Source: Kutzneria chonburiensis
GTDB lineage: Bacteria > Actinomycetota > Actinomycetes > Mycobacteriales > Pseudonocardiaceae
DNA: 64,000 nucleotides
Assembly (NCBI RefSeq): GCF_028622115.1
Contig: NZ_CP097263.1
Span: 4,898,001-4,962,000, forward strand
Direction of reading: 5' to 3'
Within the stretch, counting starts at the first letter, position 1. Each line of letters opens with the position of its first letter. The notes under the pieces were generated by a model. That model had not been told where the DNA came from. It did no database searches and saw only the letters and a list, made by a program, of their open reading frames with translations. The translations under genes and the position numbers were made by a program. Of this stretch, positions 9,284-17,747 are shown in pieces.

Positions 9284-10245
9284 GGCAGGATCACTCCCCC
9301 GGCGGTGACGTGTGCGCCGGCCCAGGTGTCGGCGTCGGCGTCGAGCAGCTTGGTGACGACGTCCTCGGGCAGCGGATCGCCGAGGTCGTCGGTGGTGAGC
9401 AGCACGCCGGCGGCGGTGAGATGCCCACGCCGCAACCTTCTGCGCACGGATTCGCCGTTGAGGTCGGCGGCGAGGAAGCCCGCCGCGAAAGCGTCGCCGG
9501 CGCCGACGGGCTCGACCACATCGACCGTCAGGGCGGCCTCGAAGACTTCTTCGGAGCCGGCCGACAGGGTCGCGCCACGGGCGCCGTGCTTGATCACGAT
9601 CTCGGCCGGATTCGGCAGCAGGGCACGGATTTCCGCCGGCTGGTCGACGCCCCACACGGCCTGCGCCTCGTCATCGCCGACGAACACGATGTCGGCGGCG
9701 TCGGCCAGTTCCCGCAGCACGCCCCGGTCCAGCTCGGTCCACAGTTTGGGCCGCCAGTTGACGTCGAACGACACCCGGATCGGCAGCGCCAGCACGGCCC
9801 ACAGCAGGTCGAGACAGGTCGACGACAGGGCGGCGGTGATGCCGCTGATGTGGATCAGCGAGGTACCGGAAACGTCCAAAGTGGACAATAACTCGGGGCC
9901 CAGGCCGGACGCGGCCGAGCCGCGCCGGTAGTAGCGCACGGGACTGCCGTCGGCGCTGGCCTCCTTGACGTACAAACCGGTCGGCCGCACCGGATCGGTG
10001 CGCACATCGGTCACGTCGACGCCGACCCCGGCGATGCTGTTGCGCACCGACAGCCCGAGCGAGTCCTCGCCCAGCGCGCTGACCCAGCGGGCGTGGAACC
10101 CGGCCCGGGCGAGGTGGCTGGCCACGTTGGACTCGGCGCCGCCGACGCTGAGCGTCCAGTCCCGGGCCTCGTGCACCGGCCCCGGCTCCGCCGGCACGAA
10201 CAACGCCATGGACTCACCGAGGCAGACGACCTCAAGGCGCTCCAT
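9280..10245 (-). CDS. PfkB-family sugar kinase, 2-keto-3-deoxygluconate kinase-like
   Basis: 321 residues from ATG 10245 (GGAAGGGG just upstream; a GTG six bases earlier is also possible). PfkB signatures: N-terminal GGAESNVASHLARAG and C-terminal EPVGAGDAFAAGFLAADL with the catalytic Asp and anion hole. The substrate-side residues resemble the KDG kinase subgroup (KEASADGSPVRYYRRGSAAS). First gene of the kinase-iclR-ridA operon, divergent from a PLP enzyme, a deacylase and a GntP permease. A KDG kinase makes sense if the PLP enzyme is a D-glucosaminate dehydratase; otherwise its presence beside amino-acid genes is unexplained. Confidence 0.85.
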   Translation of the reverse strand: MERLEVVCLGESMALFVPAEPGPVHEARDWTLSVGGAESNVASHLARAGFHARWVSALGEDSLGLSVRNSIAGVGVDVTDVRTDPVRPTGLYVKEASADGSPVRYYRRGSAASGLGPELLSTLDVSGTSLIHISGITAALSSTCLDLLWAVLALPIRVSFDVNWRPKLWTELDRGVLRELADAADIVFVGDDEAQAVWGVDQPAEIRALLPNPAEIVIKHGARGATLSAGSEEVFEAALTVDVVEPVGAGDAFAAGFLAADLNGESVRRRLRRGHLTAAGVLLTTDDLGDPLPEDVVTKLLDADADTWAGAHVTAGGVILP

Positions 10246-10316
10246 CGGCACCCCTTCCCGGAGTTCAGGTTCGTTGACGGCGGCTGACGGGGAATGCTAC
10301 ACACCTCCGAAGCACA

Positions 10317-10346
10317 TTGCGCAACTACCGTTGCATATTTTGCAAC
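10317..10346. promoter_or_regulatory. IclR operator candidate in the divergent promoter
   Basis: Two related elements: TTGCGCAAC (8-bp palindrome, 10317-10324) and GTTGCA-N5-TGCAAC (perfect 6-bp arms, 10330-10346). Both carry TTGC/GCAA half-sites. They lie in the 121-bp gap between the kinase-iclR-ridA operon and the PLP enzyme-deacylase-permease operon, just upstream of the start at 10367. This AT-rich patch is conspicuous in GC-rich surroundings. Binding by the local IclR regulator is inferred. Confidence 0.6.
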
Positions 10347-10366
10347 ACTCGGGACGGGGTGGGGCA

Positions 10367-11641
10367 GTGATCAACTCTGACGCGGTTGCCGCGTTGCGCT
10401 CGGAGAAGATCGATTGGCGGTTCAAGGGCATGCCGGCCTGGGCCTACGGCACGACCGTCGGCGAGCTGGCCAAATCGGGCCTCGACCTGTTCGAGGGCGG
10501 CTTCGTCGGCCCGCTGGTCGTGCTGGACGAACCGGCCCTGGCGCACAACATCCGCGTGATGGCCGACTGGTGCGCGTCGGCCGGGCTGGCCCTGGCCCCG
10601 CACGGCAAGACGACCATGGCCCCGCAGCTGTTCCAACGCCAGTTCGAGGCCGGCGCGTGGGGCCTGACCACGGCCAACATCAGCCAGCTGCGGGTGTACC
10701 GGGCGTTCGGCGTGTCCCGGATCCTGATGGCCAACCAGCTGGTCGACCCGTACGCGCTGCGCTGGCTGGCCAACGAGCTGGCCACCGACCCCACGTTCGA
10801 GTTCACCTGCTGGGTCGACTCGGTCGAGGGCGTGGCCCGGATGACCGAGGTGCTCCAGCACCCGGTCGACGTGATCTTGGAGTTGGGCGGACCCGACGGG
10901 CGCACCGGTGTGCGGAGTCTGGAGCACGCGGTCGAGATCGCCGAGGCGGTGCGCAAGAGCCCGGTGCTGCGGCTGGTCGGGGCCGGCGGTTACGAGGGCG
11001 CACTGGCCCACGGCACCGAGGACGAGGAACTGGCCAAGATCGACACTTATATGTCGCGGCTGCGCGAGCTGATCACGCGTCTGGCTGGTCAAGGCCACTT
11101 CGACGGGGTGAAGCAGGTGATCGCCACCGCCGGCGGCAGCGCCTACTTCGACCAGGTCGCCGAGGGGCTGACCCAGCCGTGGCCGGACGGGCTGCCGGTG
11201 CTGGGCGTGCTGCGCAGCGGCTCGTACCTGATCCACGACGACGGCCTGTACCGGCGGATGTCGCCGTTCTCCCGCAAGCACCGGCTGCCCGGCGGCGAGC
11301 CGTTCCGGCCGGCCATGCACGCGTGGTCTCAGGTCACCTCGCACCCCGAGCCGGAGCTGGCATTGCTGACCATGGGTCGCCGTGACGTGTCGTACGACCA
11401 GGAAATGCCGGAGCCGCAACAGGTTCGCCGTCTCGACGGGTCCATTGTGGACTTCAAGGGCGCGTCGGTGAGCGCATTGAACGACCAGCACGCCTTCCTC
11501 CGGCTGGGCGAGCAGCCGGTCGAGGTCGGCGAGTGGGTGCGGAGCGGGCTTTCCCATCCCTGCACGGTGTTCGACAAGTGGCAGCTGCTGCCGGTGGTCG
11601 ACGGGACGCGGGTGGTCGACCTGGTCAGGACGTTCTTCTGA
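10367..11641 (+). CDS. PLP-dependent alanine-racemase-fold deaminase/aldolase (D-threonine aldolase / D-serine or D-glucosaminate dehydratase type)
   Basis: 424 residues from GTG 10367. N-terminal alanine-racemase-like TIM barrel: the PLP lysine is Lys81 in LAPHGKTTMAPQLF. A C-terminal beta domain follows, with the metal-site region SHPCTVFDKW. Members cleave D-3-hydroxy amino acids, dehydrate D-serine, or convert D-glucosaminate to 2-keto-3-deoxygluconate and ammonia. The KDG-kinase-like gene, GntP permease, N-acyl-D deacylase and RidA around it favour D-glucosaminate. First gene of the plus-strand operon, overlapping the next by one base (TGATG). Confidence 0.85.
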   Translation: MINSDAVAALRSEKIDWRFKGMPAWAYGTTVGELAKSGLDLFEGGFVGPLVVLDEPALAHNIRVMADWCASAGLALAPHGKTTMAPQLFQRQFEAGAWGLTTANISQLRVYRAFGVSRILMANQLVDPYALRWLANELATDPTFEFTCWVDSVEGVARMTEVLQHPVDVILELGGPDGRTGVRSLEHAVEIAEAVRKSPVLRLVGAGGYEGALAHGTEDEELAKIDTYMSRLRELITRLAGQGHFDGVKQVIATAGGSAYFDQVAEGLTQPWPDGLPVLGVLRSGSYLIHDDGLYRRMSPFSRKHRLPGGEPFRPAMHAWSQVTSHPEPELALLTMGRRDVSYDQEMPEPQQVRRLDGSIVDFKGASVSALNDQHAFLRLGEQPVEVGEWVRSGLSHPCTVFDKWQLLPVVDGTRVVDLVRTFF

Positions 11642-13224
11642 TGGACATCGTCTTTCGTGGGGCCAAGGTCGTCGACGGCACGGGGGTCGAAGGCCGGATC
11701 GCCGACGTCGGCATCGCCGACGGCCGGATCGCGGAGATCGGCTCGGGCGTCACCGGCGCGCGGGTGATCGACGCCACGGGATTGGTGCTGTGCCCGGGTT
11801 TCATCGACATGCACTCGCACTCCGACCTCCGAGTCCTGGCCGAGCCCGATCACCTGGCCAAGGTGTCGCAGGGCGTGACGACCGAAGTCCTCGGCCAGGA
11901 CGGGCTGTCGTACGCACCGGTGAACGACGAGGTGCTGGCGGCGATGCGGGCCCAGCTGGCCGGCTGGAACGACGACCCGCCCGGCTTCGACTGGAACTGG
12001 CGGTCGGTCGGCGAATACCTGGACCGGCTGGACCAAGGCATCGCCGTCAACGCCGCCTACCTGGTGCCGCAGGGAACCGTGCGGATGATGCACGTCGGCT
12101 GGGACGACCGGCCGGCCACCGAGTCCGAGATGGCCGCGATGAAGTCCACTGTGGACAAGTCGCTCGACGAAGGCGCTTTCGGCCTGTCGTCCGGGCTCAC
12201 CTATACCCCCGGGATGTATGCCGACACGGCGGAGCTGGTCGAGCTGTGCCGGGTCGTCGGCGCGCGCGGCGGCTACTACAGCCCCCATCACCGCAGCTAC
12301 GGGGCCGGCGCGCTGGAGGCGTACGCGGAGATGGTCGACGTGTCGCGGCGCGCCGACTGCCCGCTGCACCTGGCCCACGCCACCATGAACTTCCCGGTCA
12401 ACAAGGGGAAAGCCGGCGACCTGCTGACCCTGCTGGACGCGGCCATCGACGACGGCGCGGACATCACCCTGGACACCTATCCGTACCTGCCGGGCGCGAC
12501 CTACCTGTCGGCGCTGCTGCCGAGCTGGGTGAGCGCGGGCGGGCCGGACGCGGCCGTGGCACGATTGTCCGATGTGGACACCCGGGAGCGTATCCGGGCC
12601 GAGCTGGAGGAGATCGGCTCGGACGGCAACCACGGCGTGGTGATGGACTGGCGCACCATCGAGATCAACGGCGTGCGGCACGAGCGCAACGCCGCGCTGG
12701 TCGGGCACACCGTCGCGGAATCCGCCGCGGCGCGGGGAATCGCGCCGGCCGAGCTGTACTTCGACGTGCTGGTCGACGAGCGGCTGGGCACCTCGTGCCT
12801 GATGCACATCGGCCACGAGGACAACGTGCGGGCGATCATGCGGCACCGCACGCACACCGGCGGCAGCGACGGCCTGCTGGTCGGCGACCGGCCGCACCCG
12901 AGGGCGTGGGGCACCTTCCCCCGCTACCTCGGCCGGTACGTGCGTGAGCTGGGGGTACTGGGGTTGGAGGAATGCGTGGCGCACCTGACCGGACGTCCGG
13001 CGCGCCGCCTGGGGTTGACCGGCCGTGGCCTGGTCCGCGAGGGATTCGCGGCCGACCTCGTGCTGTTCGACCCCGAGACCGTCGCCGACACGGCCACGTT
13101 CGACCAGCCCCGGCAGCGCGCCCTGGGCCTGCCCTACGTGCTGGTCAACGGGGTTGCGGTGATCGACGACGACCGGCCCACCGGCGCCGCGCCCGGGGGC
13201 TCCCTGCGGAGAGGAAACCGATGA
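11641..13224 (+). CDS. N-acyl-D-amino-acid deacylase-type amidohydrolase
   Basis: 527 residues from ATG 11641, within the family's usual range. Amidohydrolase/dihydroorotase-like fold: metal motif GFIDMHSHSD (His58, His60), further histidines in GGYYSPHHRSYG and PLHLAHATMN, and a C-terminal small beta domain ending in the family's VLVNGVAVID. It removes acyl groups from N-acyl-D-amino acids; in this context N-acetyl-D-glucosaminate is an attractive substrate. Start and stop overlap both neighbours (TGATG, ATGA), so all three plus-strand genes are coupled. Confidence 0.87.
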   Translation: MDIVFRGAKVVDGTGVEGRIADVGIADGRIAEIGSGVTGARVIDATGLVLCPGFIDMHSHSDLRVLAEPDHLAKVSQGVTTEVLGQDGLSYAPVNDEVLAAMRAQLAGWNDDPPGFDWNWRSVGEYLDRLDQGIAVNAAYLVPQGTVRMMHVGWDDRPATESEMAAMKSTVDKSLDEGAFGLSSGLTYTPGMYADTAELVELCRVVGARGGYYSPHHRSYGAGALEAYAEMVDVSRRADCPLHLAHATMNFPVNKGKAGDLLTLLDAAIDDGADITLDTYPYLPGATYLSALLPSWVSAGGPDAAVARLSDVDTRERIRAELEEIGSDGNHGVVMDWRTIEINGVRHERNAALVGHTVAESAAARGIAPAELYFDVLVDERLGTSCLMHIGHEDNVRAIMRHRTHTGGSDGLLVGDRPHPRAWGTFPRYLGRYVRELGVLGLEECVAHLTGRPARRLGLTGRGLVREGFAADLVLFDPETVADTATFDQPRQRALGLPYVLVNGVAVIDDDRPTGAAPGGSLRRGNR

Positions 13225-14621
13225 ACTGGCTGCAACATTCGACCGGCGGGCTGCTGCTGCTCGCCGCGGTCGGCATCGCCGTGCTGCTGTTGTTGATCAT
13301 CCGGTTCAAGACCGAGCCGTTCATCGCGCTGGTCGTGGCCGGCCTGCTGGTGGCGCTGGGCGCCGGGCTGCCGGTGTCGGCCATCGTCGGCTCGGCCCAG
13401 TCCAGCTCGAAGTCGCTGCTGGAGACCGGGTTCGGCGGCATCCTCGGGCACATCGCGCTGATCATCGGCCTCGGCACGCTGCTCGGCTCGATCCTGGAGG
13501 CCTCGGGCGGCGCGCAGGTGCTGACCACCGGCCTGCTGCGGGCGTTCGGCGAGAAGCGGGCGCCGCTGGCGATGGGCCTGTCCGGCCTGATCTTCGGCAT
13601 CCCGGTCTTCTTCGACATCGGCATCTTCGTGCTGGCCCCGCTGGTCTACGTGGCGGCCAAGCGTGGCGGCCGGTCGATCGTGCTGTACGCGCTGCCGCTG
13701 CTGGCCGGCCTGTCGATCACGCACGCCTTCCTGCCGCCGCACCCCGGTCCCGTCGCGATCGCCGGCCTGCTGCACATCGACCTGGGCTGGATGATCCTGA
13801 TGGGCCTGGCCTGCGGCCTGCCCGCCTGGTTCGTCGGCGGCATCCTGTACTCGACCTGGATCGGCAAGCGGATCAACCTGCCGGTGCCGGAGGAGATGCT
13901 GGCCGCCGCGGAGAAGGCCGCCGCGGACACCGGCTCGGCCGACCGCAAGCCGGTGTCGCTGGGCCTGGTCGGCTCGATCATCGCGGTGCCGCTGGTGCTC
14001 ATCCTGTGCGGCACCTTCGGCAGCATCCTGCTGCCCAAGGATTCCATTGCGCTGAACGTCTTCGCCTTCCTCGGCACGCCCGGTATCGCGCTGACCATCG
14101 CCGTGCTGCTGGCGTTCTGGCTGCTGGGCTACCGCCGCGGCATGAGCAAGGAGCAGGCGGCGCAGCTGTCCGCGGCCTCGCTGCGGCCGGTGGCGATGAT
14201 CCTGCTCGTGGTCGGCGCCGGCGGCTTCTTCGGCGCGGTGCTGTCCGCGACCGGCGTCGGCACCGCGCTGTCCGGCTCGCTGCGCGCGGCCGGGCTGCCG
14301 GTGATCGTGCTGGTGTACGTGATCAGCTGCGGCCTGCGGCTGGCCCAGGGCTCGGCCACGGTGGCCATCGTGACCACCGGCGGCATCATCGCGCCGCTGC
14401 TGCCCGACCTGCACTACTCGCAGCCGCACACCGCCCTGATCGCCATGGCCATCGCATCCGGCTCGATCATCGCCTCCCACGTCAACGACGGCGGGTTCTG
14501 GATCGTCTCCCGGTACTTCGGCATCCCGGTCAAGGAAACCCTGGCCAGCTGGACCGTGCTGGAGACGGTGCTGTCGGTCGTCGGCTTCGCCATGGCCGCG
14601 CTGATCAGCGTGTTCGTGTAG
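13221..14621 (+). CDS. GntP-family gluconate/sugar-acid permease
   Basis: 466 residues from ATG 13221, with GGAGAGGAAA before it and an ATGA overlap with the deacylase. About a dozen hydrophobic helices are visible. GntP signatures: GILGHIALIIGLGTLLGSIL, LPPHPGPVAIAGLLHID and RLAQGSATVAIVTTGGIIAP. The family imports gluconate, ketogluconates, D-serine or D-glycerate with protons through the cytoplasmic membrane. Here it presumably brings in the substrate of the two upstream enzymes. Ends at a perfect hairpin terminator. Confidence 0.92.
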   Translation: MNWLQHSTGGLLLLAAVGIAVLLLLIIRFKTEPFIALVVAGLLVALGAGLPVSAIVGSAQSSSKSLLETGFGGILGHIALIIGLGTLLGSILEASGGAQVLTTGLLRAFGEKRAPLAMGLSGLIFGIPVFFDIGIFVLAPLVYVAAKRGGRSIVLYALPLLAGLSITHAFLPPHPGPVAIAGLLHIDLGWMILMGLACGLPAWFVGGILYSTWIGKRINLPVPEEMLAAAEKAAADTGSADRKPVSLGLVGSIIAVPLVLILCGTFGSILLPKDSIALNVFAFLGTPGIALTIAVLLAFWLLGYRRGMSKEQAAQLSAASLRPVAMILLVVGAGGFFGAVLSATGVGTALSGSLRAAGLPVIVLVYVISCGLRLAQGSATVAIVTTGGIIAPLLPDLHYSQPHTALIAMAIASGSIIASHVNDGGFWIVSRYFGIPVKETLASWTVLETVLSVVGFAMAALISVFV

Positions 14622-14638
14622 TTCGCCCGTGACCGAAG

Positions 14639-14663
14639 GCCCGGGAGGTCGAACCTCCCGGGC
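14639..14663 (+). terminator. Hairpin terminator after the GntP permease gene
   Basis: Perfect 11-bp stem GCCCGGGAGGT / ACCTCCCGGGC with a 3-base loop, 17 bases after the permease stop codon and 24 bases before the next gene. It has no U-tract, as is usual for actinobacterial terminators. Confidence 0.8.
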
Positions 14664-14686
14664 TGCCGCGGCGTTAACTGTTCTAT

Positions 14687-16267
14687 ATGAGCGGGGTGCG
14701 GGACGTCAGGGTGCTGGCCAGGGCCGGCATGATCAGTCCGGGGCACGCGCTGCGCAGTCGGCGCGCGCTGTCGGACGTGCGCCACTGGGGCGCCGTGGTG
14801 GGGGCGGCCAAGCTGGCCGCGCGCCGACGACCCGAGGTCGCCGGCATCGTCGACGACCGCGGCGAGGTCACCTTCGCCGAACTCGAGCAGCGGTCGACCG
14901 CGCTGGCGAAGTCGTTGCGGGCCAAGGAGGTCGGGCCGGACAGCGTGGTCGCGGTGCTGTGCCGTGACCATCGCGGGCCGATCGAGACGCTGCTGGCCTG
15001 CGGCAAGCTCGGCGCCACCACGATCCTGCTCGGTACCGGCCTGGCCGCCCCGCAGCTGGCCGGACTGATCCGCCGCGAGCGCGTGAACGTTCTCGTGCAC
15101 GACCAGGAGTTCGCGTCGGTGCTGACCGAGCTGGATCCGTCGGTGCAGCGGTTCGTGGCCTGGCGGGACGAGGCCGGCGCGGGCGTGCCGACGCTGGACG
15201 AGCTCATCGCCGACGCGCCCAAGGGCCGGCTGCGGCGGCCGCCGGACGTGTCCCGGGTGGTGCTGCTGACCAGCGGCACCACCGGCGCGCCGAAGGCGGC
15301 CCCGCGCAAGATCCGCTCCGGGCTGGCCGCCGCCGACTTCCTCGACCGGATTCCCCTGCACGCCGGGGAATCCACCTTCATCGCGGCGCCGATCTTCCAC
15401 GGCATCGGCTTCCTGCACGTGGTGCTGGCGCTCGGGCTCGGCTCGACCATGATCGTGCGGCGGCGGTTCGACGCCCGGCAGACCATGGCCGCCGTCGACC
15501 GCTACGGGTGCAGCACGCTCGTGGTCGTGCCGACCATGCTGCAACGGATCATGGAGCTGGGCGAGCGGGAGCTGTCCGGCTACGACCTGGCGCGGTTACG
15601 GGTGCTGTTCTGCTCCGGCTCCGCGCTGTCGCCGTCGCTGGCTCGGCTGGCCATGGAGCGGCTCGGCGATGTGCTCTACAACTTCTACGGCACGACCGAG
15701 GTCGCCGTGGCCACCGTCGCCACGCCGGAGGACCTGCGGGCCGCGCCCGGCACCGTCGGCTTCAGCCCGCACAACTGCACGGTTCGGCTCTACGACGTGG
15801 ACAACAACGAGGTGACCGGGTCCAACCGGGTCGGCCGGATCCACGTCGGCGGCACGCTGCGGGCCGGCGGCCGGGCCGTGCGGGACGGCGTGGACGGCCT
15901 GGCCGACACCGGCGATCTCGGGCACTTCGACGAGGCCGGCCGGCTGTTCATCGACGGCCGCGAGGACGACATGATCATCTCCGGCGGCGAGAACGTGTTC
16001 CCCGGCGAGGTCGAGAACCTGCTCATGACCCACTACCAGGTGCGCGACGCGGCCGTGATCGGCGTGCCCGACCACGAGTTCGGGCAGCGGCTGCGGGCCT
16101 TCGTCGTGCCGACGCCCGGGGCCACGCTGGATCCGGTCGAGCTGCGGGAGTTCGTCCGGGTCAGCCTGGCCCGGCACAAGGTGCCCCGTGACGTCGTCCT
16201 CGTGCCCCGGCTCCCCCGCACCGCCACCGGCAAGGTCATCCGCACCCAGCTCGAGTCAACCCCTTGA
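14687..16267 (+). CDS. AMP-dependent acyl-CoA synthetase (fatty-acid/medium-chain CoA ligase type)
   Basis: 526 residues from ATG 14687. ANL superfamily: P-loop-like motif VVLLTSGTTGAPKAAPRK, YGTTE (FYGTTEVAV), GLADTGDLG and DGREDDMIISGGENVFP, and the catalytic Lys near the end in LPRTATGKVIRTQL. It makes acyl-CoA through an acyl-adenylate. No Shine-Dalgarno is visible; the start lies only 23 bases after a terminator hairpin, so a leaderless transcript is likely. Alone between two terminators, so its acid substrate is not shown by context. Confidence 0.88.
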   Translation: MSGVRDVRVLARAGMISPGHALRSRRALSDVRHWGAVVGAAKLAARRRPEVAGIVDDRGEVTFAELEQRSTALAKSLRAKEVGPDSVVAVLCRDHRGPIETLLACGKLGATTILLGTGLAAPQLAGLIRRERVNVLVHDQEFASVLTELDPSVQRFVAWRDEAGAGVPTLDELIADAPKGRLRRPPDVSRVVLLTSGTTGAPKAAPRKIRSGLAAADFLDRIPLHAGESTFIAAPIFHGIGFLHVVLALGLGSTMIVRRRFDARQTMAAVDRYGCSTLVVVPTMLQRIMELGERELSGYDLARLRVLFCSGSALSPSLARLAMERLGDVLYNFYGTTEVAVATVATPEDLRAAPGTVGFSPHNCTVRLYDVDNNEVTGSNRVGRIHVGGTLRAGGRAVRDGVDGLADTGDLGHFDEAGRLFIDGREDDMIISGGENVFPGEVENLLMTHYQVRDAAVIGVPDHEFGQRLRAFVVPTPGATLDPVELREFVRVSLARHKVPRDVVLVPRLPRTATGKVIRTQLESTP

Positions 16268-16278
16268 CCGACGTGAAC

Positions 16279-16331
16279 GCTTGGAAGGGGGCCTTCCTGC
16301 ACTCGGAGTGTAGGAAGGCCCCCTTCCAAGC
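16279..16331. terminator. Bidirectional terminator, copy 3 of the palindrome family
   Basis: Inverted repeat with arms of 26 bp starting GCTTGGAAGGGGGCCTTCC and a single central base; one C/T mismatch in the right arm. It lies between the convergent acyl-CoA ligase and anti-sigma factor genes. Confidence 0.85.
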
Positions 16332-16343
16332 CTGAGGGCTTGC

Positions 16344-17051
16344 TCAGACGGGGGTGTTGACGAGGGTTTGGCCCTGGTCGTTGACGACCGAGACCGAGGC
16401 GACGTCGTTGATGGACATCAGGGCGGTGCCGTCGAGGGTGATCGACTTGCCGGGCGTGGCGTTCGGGCCGACCAGCCAGCCGCCGAACTGCTCCTGCTTG
16501 CCCGCCTTGGACGTGACGAACAGCTTGCAGCGTTGACCCGGCGCGATGTCGCTTGCCTGCACCTGGAGCTTGACCCAGCCGTTGCTAGCCGGGATCACGG
16601 TGGCGGCCAGGTGTGCCCCGGTGACCGGGTCGACGTTGGCCGAGTGCTTGGTGCCGGACGGCAGCGGGCTCGCGGTCGGCGCGGCGATGCCGCCATTGCC
16701 GGTGGCGCTCTGGTTGCCGACGAGCACGCCGGCGCCGACGCTGAGCGCCACCACGGCGACGAGACCGGCGGCGGCCAGCGAGCCGCCCCACACGCGCTGG
16801 CGGGACGTGATCCCGCGGACCTCACGCAGCGTGCGCTGCAACAGCAGATCGCCGCCCTCGGGCGGACCGTCGAGGAACGCCTCCGGCGGCACCTCGCCGA
16901 GCTCGTCGTGCAGCAGCCGCAGCTCTTCCAGCTCACGGCGGCACTCCGGGCAGCTCTCCAGATGCGCCTCGGTCGCGGTGTTCTCCTCGGGCGTCAGAAC
17001 GCCAAGGACGTACGCGCCGACGAGCGCCTTGTCGTGCTCGGGAGCGGTCAT
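16344..17051 (-). CDS. Membrane anti-sigma factor with zinc-binding domain (RskA/RslA-like)
   Basis: 235 residues from ATG 17051. The cytoplasmic N-terminus carries the ZAS motif His-x3-Cys-x2-Cys (AHLESCPECRRE, about residues 29-40). One transmembrane helix spans about residues 89-112 (GGSLAAAGLVAVVALSVGAG). The extracytoplasmic part (about 115-235) has the RskA C-terminal beta domain seen in GWVKLQVQASDIAPGQRCKL. It overlaps the sigma-factor stop by ATGA and should hold that sigma factor inactive until a surface signal triggers its release or proteolysis. Confidence 0.92.
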   Translation of the reverse strand: MTAPEHDKALVGAYVLGVLTPEENTATEAHLESCPECRRELEELRLLHDELGEVPPEAFLDGPPEGGDLLLQRTLREVRGITSRQRVWGGSLAAAGLVAVVALSVGAGVLVGNQSATGNGGIAAPTASPLPSGTKHSANVDPVTGAHLAATVIPASNGWVKLQVQASDIAPGQRCKLFVTSKAGKQEQFGGWLVGPNATPGKSITLDGTALMSINDVASVSVVNDQGQTLVNTPV

Positions 17052-17599
17052 CGGGTCACCTCCGCCGGCTGCTCGGCCATCGCCGTGCGCAGTGCTTTCA
17101 ACGCGTAGTGCGATCGGGACTTCACGGTGCCCGGCGGCAGCCCCAAGGTGGACGCCGCTTCGGTCACCGACCTACCACGGTAGTAGATCTCGACCAGCAC
17201 GTCGCGGTGCTCGGCCGAAAGGGTGTTCAGCGCCGACAGCACGGCCATCGAGTCCACCACGCCCTGGGCGTGGTCGCGCTGGATCGGCGGCGTGGTCGGC
17301 GTCTCCGCGACCTCGGTCGGCCGGACCGCGCGGGCCCGGGCCCGGTCGGTGATGATGTTGCGGGCCACCGTGAGCAGCCAGCCGCGCACCGAACCCTTGT
17401 TGTTGACCATGTCGTCGGCGTGCTTCCACGCCCGCACCAGGGTCTCCTGCACGACGTCCTCGGCCGCGGCGCGGTCGCCGGTCAGTCGCGTCGCGTAGGC
17501 GAGCAGACTCCGTCCGTGCTCCTCGTACAGGGATCGGATCAGTGCCTCGTCGCCGGCAGACCTCCCTCCCCTGCGCGACCACCGTTCTGCGATCCCCAC
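17048..17599 (-). CDS. ECF RNA polymerase sigma factor (SigK/SigL-type)
   Basis: 183 residues from GTG 17599, supported by GGAGG seven bases upstream; the frame is open for another 70 codons but without such a site. Region 2 (SLYEEHGRSLLAYATRLTGD with AAAEDVVQETLVRAWKHAD) binds the -10 element, and region 4 (LNTLSAEHRDVLVEIYYRGR with LPPGTVKSRSHYALKALR) the -35. It is coupled to the anti-sigma gene by ATGA. The lipoprotein gene 148 bp upstream on the same strand may be cotranscribed or in the regulon. Confidence 0.93.
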   Translation of the reverse strand: MGIAERWSRRGGRSAGDEALIRSLYEEHGRSLLAYATRLTGDRAAAEDVVQETLVRAWKHADDMVNNKGSVRGWLLTVARNIITDRARARAVRPTEVAETPTTPPIQRDHAQGVVDSMAVLSALNTLSAEHRDVLVEIYYRGRSVTEAASTLGLPPGTVKSRSHYALKALRTAMAEQPAEVTR

Positions 17600-17747
17600 C
17601 CGCGTACCTCCACGTTGCTGCCGTCGATTCGCGGTATTGGGTATCAGATCGGCCGGACGGTCGACAGCTCGGGTCGGGCCGGCGAACCAGCCTGGCGTCG
17701 ACGAGACTGCGAGCAGCTGCATCTCATTGCACTTTCGGACGGGAGTC

